DNA from: an uncultured Candidatus Competibacteraceae bacterium
GTDB lineage: Bacteria; Pseudomonadota; Gammaproteobacteria; Competibacterales; Competibacteraceae
DNA: 12,003 bases
Direction: 5' to 3'
Assembly (NCBI GenBank): GCA_937872125.1
Contig: CALMNY010000042.1
Span: forward strand, 1 to 12,003
Both the position numbers and the translations under genes were made by a program. Under the pieces are notes generated by a model that saw only the letters and a list, made by a program, of their open reading frames with translations, did not search any database and was not told the DNA's origin. Positions 6,257-12,003 of the stretch are shown one piece after another (position 1 is the first letter of the stretch; the number at the start of each line of letters is the position of its first letter).

Positions 6257-8947
6257 ATGACCGACCGTTCCGAGTTCAGCTTTTCGGGCCACTGGGCCGT
6301 CCTGCCGCCGGACCCGGACCCGACCGAGACCGAGGAGTGGCTGGACGCGCTCGATGCCGTCATCGCGCACGCCGGCCGCGACCGCGCCACCTTCCTGCTG
6401 CGCCAGTTGTTCGACCGCGCCCGCGCCCGGCGCGTGGCGCTGCCGCCGGTGTGGAGCACGCCTTACTGCAACACCATCGCCCGCGCCGACCAGCCGCCGT
6501 TCCCGGGAGTGCTGGAAATCGAACAGCGGCTGATCGCGCTGGTTCGCTGGAACGCGCTGGCGATGGTGGTGCGCGCCAATCAGTTCTCGACCGAACTGGG
6601 CGGCCACATCGCCAGCTACGCCTCGGCAGCGGACCTGTTCGAGGTCGGGTTCAACCACTTCTTTCGCGCCGGCCAGGCCGGGGATCTGGTGTACTTCCAG
6701 CCGCATTCCGCTCCCGGCGTCTATGCCCGGGCCTTCCTCGAAGGGCGGCTGAGCGAGACGCAGTTGGACCATTACCGCCAGGAAGTCGGCGGCGGCGGCC
6801 TGTCGTCCTACTGCCACCCGTATCTGATGCCGGAGTTCTGGCAGTTCCCGACCGGCTCGATGGGGCTCGGCCCGCTCCAGGCCATCTATCAGGCGCGCTT
6901 TCTGCGCTACCTCGACCATCGCGGCCTGCTGGCCACTGCCGGGCGCAAGGTGTGGGCATTCGTGGGCGACGGCGAGATGGACGAACCGGAGGCGCTGGCC
7001 GGCCTGTCGCTGGCCGGGCGCGAGGGGCTGGACAACCTCATCCTGGTGGTCAACTGCAACCTGCAACGGCTGGACGGGCCGGTGCGCGGCAACGGCTCCA
7101 TTATCCAGGAGCTGGAAGGCCTGTTCGCCGGCGCGGGCTGGCGCGTGATCAAACTGCTGTGGGGCTCGGACTGGGACCCGCTGTTCGCCCGCGACCATGA
7201 GGGAATCATCCTCAAGCGGCTACACGAGACGGTCGACGGCGAGTTGCAGCAGTACGCCGCCACCGACGGGCGATTCAACCGCGAGCATTTCTTCAACAAA
7301 TACCCCGAGCTGCAAGCCATCGTCGCCCACCTGTCCGACGAGGACATTGATCGGCTCAAACGCGGCGGCCACGATCCGGTCAAGATTTACGCCGCCTATC
7401 ACGCGGCGGCGACCCCCTCGGGCCAGCCCACCGTCATTCTGGCCCAGACCAAGAAGGGCTACGGCATGGGCCACTGGGGCCAGGGCAAGATGGGCGCCCA
7501 CCAGCAGAAGAAGCTGGAGACCGACGCGCTGCTGGCGTTCCGCGACCGCTTCGATCTGCCGCTTTCCGACGAGGAGGTGACCAGCCTGCGGTTCTACCAG
7601 CCGGCCGCCGACAGCCCCGAACTGCACTACCTGCACGCCCGGCGCCAGGCGCTGGGCGGCTATCTGCCGGCGCGGGTTGGCCAAGGCCCAACGCGGACTG
7701 CCCCGCCGCTCGCCGCGCTGAGCCGGTTTCTCGAAGGCAGCCACGGCCGGGAGGAATCCACCACCCTGGTGTTCGTGCAACTGCTCGCGCACCTGCTGCG
7801 CGATCCGGACCTGGGCCGGTCCATCGTGCCGATCGTGGCCGACGAAGCGCGCACCTTCGGCATGCAGGCGCTGTTCCGGCAGGTCGCCATCTATTCCGCC
7901 GTGGGCCAGCGCTACGAACCGGAGGACAAGGACGAACTGCTCTACTACAAGGAAGCCTGGGACGGTCAGATCCTGGAGGAAGGCATCACCGAGGCCGGCG
8001 CCATGGCCTCGTGGATCGCCGCCGCCACCAGCTACAGCACCCACGGCCTGCCGATGCTGCCGTTTTACATTTTCTATTCCAGCTTCGGCTTCAAGCGGGT
8101 CGGCGACCTGATCTGGGCCGCCGGCGACTCGCGTTGCCGGGGGTTCCTGCTCGGCGCCACGTCCGGCCTGACCACGCTGTCCGGCGAGGGCCTGCAACAC
8201 CAGGACGGTTCCAGTCACCTGCTGTTCGCCAGTGTCCCCAGTTGCACGGCCTACGATCCCTGCTTCGGCTACGAGTTGGCGACGATCCTCCAGGACGGGA
8301 TGCGGCGGATGCTGGAGAACCAGGACGATGTGTTCTACTACGTCACGGTGATGAACGAGAACTACGTCCATCCGGCGATGCCGGAGGGCGTCCGGGACGG
8401 CATCCTGCGGGGCTTGTATCGGTTGCGCGAGGTCGCCGGTTCGAGGAACGCGCCGCGCGTGCAACTGCTCGGCGCGGGAACTCTGCTGCGGGAAGCGCTC
8501 GCGGCTGGCGAGCTGCTGGAACGGGACTGGGGCGTCCTTGCCGACGTGTGGAGCGTCACCAGCTTCACCGAACTGCGGCGCGACGGGTTGAACGTGGAGC
8601 GGTACCATCGCTTGCACCCGGACGCCGCACCGATCCAGAGCTGGGTCGAGCAATGCCTCGGGCCGACCACCGGGCCGATCATTGCGGTCAGCGACTACCT
8701 GCGCGCGGTGCCGGACCTGATCCGGGCCTGGGTGCCGCGCCGCTACGTGACCCTGGGCACCGACGGCTACGGCCGCAGCGACACCCGCGCTGCGCTGCGC
8801 CGGTTCTTCGAAGTGGACCGGCATCACATCGCCGTCGCCGCCCTCCAGGCGCTGGCCGACGAGGGCATGATCGACCGCAGCCAGATCACCCAGGCCATGG
8901 CCCGGTACGGCATTGCCCCGAATCAGCCCAATCCCTGGGATGGTTGA
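6257..8947 (+). CDS. aceE: Pyruvate dehydrogenase E1 component, homodimeric type
   Basis: An 896-aa cytoplasmic enzyme; E. coli AceE is 887 aa. It decarboxylates pyruvate with thiamine diphosphate and transfers the acetyl group to lipoyl-E2. Similarity is continuous: WNALAMVVRANQ, LGGHIASYASAADLFEVGFNHFFRA (114-138), SPGVYARAF-like APGVYARAF, and GLSSYCHPYLMPEFWQFPT (181-199). The ThDP/Mg motif GDGEMDEPE (238-246) runs on to NCNLQRLDGP (266-275). Also present are GYGMG with AHQQKK (H415, active-site loop His), ADEARTFGM, ILEEGITE (572-579, E575 the ThDP-activating Glu), SVTSFTELRRDG and LGTDGYGRSD. No aceF or lpd is adjacent; a free lipoyl protein lies upstream at 4430. No strong Shine-Dalgarno sequence precedes ATG 6257; the start agrees with the family N-terminus (DPTETEEWLDAL). 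The next gene follows after 39 bp. Confidence 0.97.
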   Translation: MTDRSEFSFSGHWAVLPPDPDPTETEEWLDALDAVIAHAGRDRATFLLRQLFDRARARRVALPPVWSTPYCNTIARADQPPFPGVLEIEQRLIALVRWNALAMVVRANQFSTELGGHIASYASAADLFEVGFNHFFRAGQAGDLVYFQPHSAPGVYARAFLEGRLSETQLDHYRQEVGGGGLSSYCHPYLMPEFWQFPTGSMGLGPLQAIYQARFLRYLDHRGLLATAGRKVWAFVGDGEMDEPEALAGLSLAGREGLDNLILVVNCNLQRLDGPVRGNGSIIQELEGLFAGAGWRVIKLLWGSDWDPLFARDHEGIILKRLHETVDGELQQYAATDGRFNREHFFNKYPELQAIVAHLSDEDIDRLKRGGHDPVKIYAAYHAAATPSGQPTVILAQTKKGYGMGHWGQGKMGAHQQKKLETDALLAFRDRFDLPLSDEEVTSLRFYQPAADSPELHYLHARRQALGGYLPARVGQGPTRTAPPLAALSRFLEGSHGREESTTLVFVQLLAHLLRDPDLGRSIVPIVADEARTFGMQALFRQVAIYSAVGQRYEPEDKDELLYYKEAWDGQILEEGITEAGAMASWIAAATSYSTHGLPMLPFYIFYSSFGFKRVGDLIWAAGDSRCRGFLLGATSGLTTLSGEGLQHQDGSSHLLFASVPSCTAYDPCFGYELATILQDGMRRMLENQDDVFYYVTVMNENYVHPAMPEGVRDGILRGLYRLREVAGSRNAPRVQLLGAGTLLREALAAGELLERDWGVLADVWSVTSFTELRRDGLNVERYHRLHPDAAPIQSWVEQCLGPTTGPIIAVSDYLRAVPDLIRAWVPRRYVTLGTDGYGRSDTRAALRRFFEVDRHHIAVAALQALADEGMIDRSQITQAMARYGIAPNQPNPWDG

Positions 8948-8986
8948 CTCGGCGGTTCGCGTTCCCACGCGGAGGATTATCAGCCC

Positions 8987-10282
8987 ATGAGGCTCTATCT
9001 GGTGCAACACGGCCAAGCCTTCCCGGCGGCCGAGCATCCCGACCGGCCGCTGACCGACCCGGGTCGGCGCGAAGTGGCCACCGTCGCCGCGCTGCTGGCG
9101 CGTGGCCAGCCGCGCCTGGCCCGTATCGTCCACAGCGGCAAGACTCGCGCCCGGCAAACGGCCGAAATACTGGCGGACTACCTGAACCCGAGCCCGCCGG
9201 TCGAAGCGGCGACCGGACTCGATCCCCACGATCCGGTCGAACCCTGGATCGCGGCGGCGAACGGCTGGACGGAAGACCGTCTGCTGGTCGGTCATCAACC
9301 GTTTCTGGGCAAGCTGGTCTCCCGGCTGGTGCTGGGCGAGGAGCGCGCCCTGGTGGACTATCGGCCGGGAACCGTGGTCTGCCTGGAACCCACCAGCGCC
9401 GGCGACTGGCGGATCGTCGGCATGCTGGGGCCGGCGCTGCCTGTAGCGGCGGTGGCCGGGGGTGATCGTGCGGAGGCGACGGAGGCGAGTGATGCCATGA
9501 TCGGCGCGATAGCCGGCGACATCATCGGGTCGGTGTACGAACAGCATCCGATCAAGACTACCGATTTTCCCCTGTTCCAGCCGCGCAGCCGGTTCACCGA
9601 CGACAGCGTGCTGACGGTGGCCATCGCCGACGCCATTCTCACCGGCCAGCCCTACCTCGACGCCGTCCGGGACTGGGGCCGCCGCTATCCGCGAGCCGGT
9701 TACGGCGGCACGTTTTTTCAGTGGCTGTTCGCCGCCGATCCCCGGCCCTATCACAGTTGGGGCAACGGGTCCGCGATGCGGGTCAGTCCGGTGGGCTGGG
9801 CGTTCGCCGCCGAGGACGAGGTGCTGCGCCAGGCCCGCTTGACCGCCGAAATCACTCACGATCACCCCGAGGGGATCAAGGGTGCCCAGGCCACCGCGCT
9901 GGCGGTCTATCTGGCCCGGACCGGGGCGGCCAAGACGACGATCCGCGCCCGCATCCAGCGCCAGTTCGGCTATGACCTGGCGGGAACAGTCGACGCCCTC
10001 CGGCCCGGTTACACGTTCGACGTCTCTTGCCAGGGCACGGTCCCGGCGGCCCTGATCGCATTCCTCGACGCCGAATCCTACGAACAGACGGTGCGCAATG
10101 CCGTTTCGCTGGGCGGCGACAGCGACACCTTGGCCTGCATCGCCGGCGGCATCGCCGAGGCGTGTTACGGCGGCGTGCCCGAGGCGATCCGGGCGGAAGT
10201 CCGCGCGCGCCTGGCGCCCGATCTGTGGCGGGTGGTCGAGGCGTTCGAACACCGCTACCCGGTCGGAGCGGTTCGATGCTGA
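8987..10282 (+). CDS. SixA-like histidine phosphatase fused to ADP-ribosylglycohydrolase
   Basis: One 431-aa frame holds two complete enzymes. Residues 1-155 are a SixA-like histidine phosphatase: LVQHGQA (5-11, nucleophile H8), RPLTDPGRREV, HSGKTRARQT (49-58), and LVGHQPFLGKL (100-110, H103). The usual RHG is QHG, a variant I recall from other SixA-like proteins. Residues 171-431 are an ADP-ribosylglycohydrolase (ARH/DraG): MIGAIAGDIIGSVYE, FTDDS (metal ligands D205/D206), GNGSAMRVSP, THDHPEGIKGA and GGDSDTLACIAGG (376-388). This class removes ADP-ribose from proteins or nucleic acids. GGAGG (8971-8975) precedes the start by 11 nt. M171 is exactly where ordinary ARH proteins begin and has its own ribosome site. 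So a fusion, plus a separate ARH from 9497, or a fusion caused by an indel at the junction, are all possible. Confidence 0.88.
   Translation: MRLYLVQHGQAFPAAEHPDRPLTDPGRREVATVAALLARGQPRLARIVHSGKTRARQTAEILADYLNPSPPVEAATGLDPHDPVEPWIAAANGWTEDRLLVGHQPFLGKLVSRLVLGEERALVDYRPGTVVCLEPTSAGDWRIVGMLGPALPVAAVAGGDRAEATEASDAMIGAIAGDIIGSVYEQHPIKTTDFPLFQPRSRFTDDSVLTVAIADAILTGQPYLDAVRDWGRRYPRAGYGGTFFQWLFAADPRPYHSWGNGSAMRVSPVGWAFAAEDEVLRQARLTAEITHDHPEGIKGAQATALAVYLARTGAAKTTIRARIQRQFGYDLAGTVDALRPGYTFDVSCQGTVPAALIAFLDAESYEQTVRNAVSLGGDSDTLACIAGGIAEACYGGVPEAIRAEVRARLAPDLWRVVEAFEHRYPVGAVRC
9471..9488 (+). repeat. Tandem 9-bp duplication at the fusion junction
   Basis: CGGAGGCGA occurs twice back to back (9471-9479, 9480-9488). 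Being three codons long it keeps the frame and encodes part of the linker (AEATEAS). It also duplicates a GGAGG core, just before the internal ATG 9497. Confidence 0.75.
9481..9485 (+). promoter_or_regulatory. Internal ribosome binding site (GGAGG) before ATG 9497
   Basis: GGAGG lies 11 nt before an in-frame ATG at 9497 (residue 171 of the fusion). That ATG is the normal N-terminus of ADP-ribosylglycohydrolases, so a shorter 261-aa hydrolase could be made alongside the fusion. In another frame, TGA 9490-9492 lies just before this ATG, as expected at the junction of two separate genes. Confidence 0.5.
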
Positions 10283-10329
10283 GAAGCTGTCGAAAAACTC
10301 CTCATTGATTTTTAAGGAAAATGTTCTGC

Positions 10330-10383
10330 GGAGCCGGCTGGAGTCTGGCTTAATCGGCCAAAAGCCGGCTGGAAGCCGGCTCC
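10330..10383. repeat. REP-like inverted repeat with three AGCCGGCT cores
   Basis: Perfect 10-bp arms GGAGCCGGCT (10330-10339) and AGCCGGCTCC (10374-10383) flank a 34-bp loop. The loop contains a third AGCCGGCT (10363-10370), which is self-complementary, so alternative hairpins can form. It lies 47 bp after the fusion-gene stop. The extragenic position and repeated palindromic core resemble REP or small MITE elements. No T-run follows the + strand stem, so it is a weak terminator candidate. The flanking 10384-10420 is an AT-rich patch with nothing I can name. Confidence 0.5.
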
Positions 10384-10426
10384 ATGGTCATATAGATCAA
10401 AGAGTTAGTTTTTATACAGGCCCTGA

Positions 10427-10472
10427 GGAGGCCACCTGAGAACAGTCACGCACCTCCGCCCAGATGGCCTCC
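10427..10472 (-). terminator. Hairpin downstream of the minus-strand hydrolase gene
   Basis: Arms 10427-10438 (GGAGGCCACCTG) and 10461-10472 (CAGATGGCCTCC) pair over 12 bp around a 22-nt loop. Read as minus-strand RNA, the single imperfect position is a U-G wobble, whereas on the + strand it is a C-A mismatch. The structure therefore fits transcription from the minus strand, starting 7 bp after the hydrolase stop. A U-tract does not follow directly, so it may protect the 3' end or act with Rho rather than terminate on its own. Confidence 0.5.
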
Positions 10473-10479
10473 GTCTGAG

Positions 10480-11565
10480 TTACTTCAGATTCTTGCCGAA
10501 GAAATTCGAGATCTTATCGAACGGGATCTTGTCCATCTGATCGTACAGATCGACGTGGTTGGCGCCCTTGACGATCAGGAGTTCTTTCGGCTGTGCGGCG
10601 GCCGCATAGGCGGTCTCGGCGAAGTAGCGCGAGTGGGCGTTTTCACCGTGGACGATCAGGATGGGGCGCGGCGAAATCTCCTTGATGTAGGTCAGGATCG
10701 GCATGTTCATGAACGACAGCGGCGTGGTGATCGTCCAGGCGTTGCCGGAGTTGACCGCCCGCGGGTGGTAGCCGCGCGGCGTCCCGTAGTAGTCGTGGTA
10801 ATCGACCATGAACTGCGGCTCGCCGCCCTTCGGTGGGGTGTTGTAGGCCGGCTGGTAGGCCGGCTTCCCGTTCGCGGCGTCTTCCCAACGCTGCCGGCTC
10901 AGTTGCTCCAGCGTCTGCGCGCGCTGTTCGGGCGTCACGCTATCGTTGTAACCCTTGGACATGACGCGGGTCATGTCGTACATGGTGCTGGCGACGACGG
11001 CCTTGACGCGCTTGTCCACCGCCACGGCATTCAATGCGAAGCCGCCCCAGCCGCAGATCCCGATGACGCCGATACGCTCGCGATTGACGTAGGCTTGCAG
11101 GCCGATGAAATCCACCGCCGCCATGAAATCCTCGGTGTTGATGTCCGGCGAGGCGACGTTGCGCGGCTCGCCGCCGCTTTCCCCGGTATAGGAGCCGTCG
11201 AAGGCCAGTGTGACGAAGCCACGCTCGGCCATGGTTTGCGCATACAGGCCCGAGGACTGTTCCTTCACCGCGCCAAAGGGGCCGCCGACGACGATGGCTG
11301 CCAGCCGCTGGTTGTCCCGGTTCTTTGGCAGGTACAGGTCGGCCGCGAGGGTGATGCCGTAGCGATTCTTGAAGGTCACTTTCTGATGATCGACCTGGTT
11401 GCTCTTCGGGAAAGTTTTGTCCCATTCCTGGGTCAAGTTCAAGGTGCTTCCTCCGATTGCCGTGGGACTGGTCTGTGCTTGAACGGAGGGCACGCCGACG
11501 CACAGGGCGGCACAGGCGACGAGGGCGCTTTGGATGAATTTCTTGCGGGAAAGCAGGGTGGTCAT
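10480..11565 (-). CDS. Exported dienelactone-hydrolase-like alpha/beta hydrolase
   Basis: A 361-aa enzyme. Residues 1-31 look like an export signal: LLSRKKFIQSALVACAALCVGVPSVQAQ, with a Tat-like but imperfect S-R-K-K-F motif and a probable cut after VQA. The mature domain is an alpha/beta hydrolase of the YcjY/dienelactone-hydrolase kind. It has ITLAADLYLPKN, IVVGGPFGAVKEQ (an oxyanion-hole loop), FDGSYTGESGGEPRN, and a nucleophile elbow GICGWGG with Cys171 instead of Ser. The acid is probably E308 in IVHGENAHS and the base H337 in KGANHVDLYD. Between elbow and acid lies a long insertion (about residues 195-285) rich in aromatic residues. AGGAG (bases 11576-11580 on the other strand) lies 10 nt before the chosen ATG; an upstream in-frame start at 11616 would precede this site. 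It lies 40 bp after the alcohol dehydrogenase gene, likely one operon. Substrate unknown. Confidence 0.87.
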   Translation of the reverse strand: MTTLLSRKKFIQSALVACAALCVGVPSVQAQTSPTAIGGSTLNLTQEWDKTFPKSNQVDHQKVTFKNRYGITLAADLYLPKNRDNQRLAAIVVGGPFGAVKEQSSGLYAQTMAERGFVTLAFDGSYTGESGGEPRNVASPDINTEDFMAAVDFIGLQAYVNRERIGVIGICGWGGFALNAVAVDKRVKAVVASTMYDMTRVMSKGYNDSVTPEQRAQTLEQLSRQRWEDAANGKPAYQPAYNTPPKGGEPQFMVDYHDYYGTPRGYHPRAVNSGNAWTITTPLSFMNMPILTYIKEISPRPILIVHGENAHSRYFAETAYAAAAQPKELLIVKGANHVDLYDQMDKIPFDKISNFFGKNLK

Positions 11566-11605
11566 TTGGGGGCTACTCCTTGGTTTGGATAGAAGAAACG
11601 AACGG

Positions 11606-12003
11606 CTACAGCGCATTCTTCAGAATGGCCGTCACCACTTCCGGGGTGTAGGTTTCGGCGATGCCGAAGATGCGCACATTGCGCTGGACGTTCTCGACGA
11701 TGGCCGGCAGATCGATCTCCTTGATGCCCAGTTGCGGCAGATGAGTTGGCGTGCCGATCTTGTCGTACCAAGCCTGCAGCGCCGCAATGCCCTGCTCGCG
11801 GGTATCGACACCAAACACCTTCCGCGCAAATCGTTCGAACTGCGCCGGGTTGCGGTCGAGGTACCACTTCATCCAGGCCGGGACGATCACCGACAGGCCG
11901 GCACCATGCGGTACGTTGAACAGTGCGGAGAGCGTGTGTTCGATGGCGTGGTTGGGATCGCTGAAGCCGGCGACTCCAGAGAATGTCACGCCATTCAGCG
12001 CCA
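11606..12003 (-). CDS. Iron-containing alcohol dehydrogenase, C-terminal part (5' end outside window)
   Basis: The frame is open to the right edge and stops at TAG 11606-11608, so about 131 C-terminal residues are visible. A possible GTG start at 11989 is internal, because the preceding codons (A-L-N-G) continue the family sequence. NHAIEHTLSALFNVPHGAGLSVIVPAWMKW is diagnostic for Fe-dependent alcohol dehydrogenases of the YqhD/butanol-dehydrogenase branch: the IEH and VPHGAGL histidines are the metal ligands. The tail has FARKVFGVD and a final helix region YTPEVVTAILKNAL. Such enzymes reduce aldehydes or oxidise alcohols with NAD(P)H in the cytoplasm. The hydrolase gene follows 40 bp downstream, suggesting a small aldehyde/ester-handling operon. 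The N-terminal cofactor domain is not visible, so NADH versus NADPH cannot be judged. Confidence 0.9.
   Translation of the reverse strand, partial: ALNGVTFSGVAGFSDPNHAIEHTLSALFNVPHGAGLSVIVPAWMKWYLDRNPAQFERFARKVFGVDTREQGIAALQAWYDKIGTPTHLPQLGIKEIDLPAIVENVQRNVRIFGIAETYTPEVVTAILKNAL

Noticed and set aside
5582..7198. Minus-strand frame of about 538 codons spanning the intergenic region and the aceE start
   Set aside because: It overlaps aceE and the membrane-protein gene in another frame and shows no domain or ribosome site.
7220..10252. Very long open frame on the minus strand (about 1010 codons) opposite aceE and the fusion gene
   Set aside because: It is antisense to two genes with clear family motifs. 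Long antisense frames are common in GC-rich DNA, and its translation has low-complexity composition rich in Gly, Ala, Arg, Gln and Val with no motif.
10283..10320. Possible insertion-sequence end (motif around CTGTCGAAAAACTC)
   Set aside because: The string looks like IS ends seen elsewhere, but there is no matching inverted copy, target duplication or transposase in the window.

Overview
This is a GC-rich, densely coded bacterial chromosome segment, with most genes on the + strand. The homodimeric-type pyruvate dehydrogenase E1 (AceE), Shine-Dalgarno-led starts, Tat/Sec-type leaders and a SixA-like phosphatase suggest a proteobacterium, most likely a gammaproteobacterium. That placement is inference: the window has no rRNA or other taxonomic marker. 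I see no tRNA, rRNA, CRISPR array, transposase or phage gene.

Layout, left to right. (1) 1-1303: the 3' end of an unrecognised gene, a small exported helical protein whose frame appears broken (474-841), and a SnoaL/NTF2-like protein. (2) 1390-4291: the most coherent block, an RNA-repair cassette. It holds a P-loop polynucleotide-kinase-like protein overlapping a Thg1-family 3'-5' nucleotidyltransferase, then the RNA ligase RtcB, then an unrecognised 133-aa protein on the same strand. Together the three enzymes could phosphorylate 5'-OH RNA ends, rebuild 5' ends and seal broken tRNA. (3) 4326-5513: a probable promoter followed by a stand-alone, cysteine-rich lipoyl-domain protein and a secreted protein of unknown function. 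(4) 5533-6006 on the minus strand: a small membrane-anchored protein, divergent from aceE across a 250-bp region holding several inverted repeats. (5) 6257-10282: aceE, with no aceF or lpd beside it, then a single reading frame joining a SixA-like histidine phosphatase to an ADP-ribosylglycohydrolase. (6) 10283-10479: a gene-free stretch with a REP-like inverted repeat, an AT-rich patch and a hairpin suited to end the minus-strand unit. (7) 10480-12003, minus strand: an exported dienelactone-hydrolase-like enzyme, preceded by the 3' part of an iron-containing alcohol dehydrogenase that runs off the right edge.

The items most worth following are the PNK-Thg1-RtcB cassette with its uncharacterised fourth gene, the phosphatase/ADP-ribosylhydrolase fusion whose junction carries a tandem 9-bp duplication and an internal ribosome-binding site, the Cys-rich free lipoyl protein, and the nested inverted repeats in the aceE leader. 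All functional statements rest on motif recognition by eye; no database search was run.
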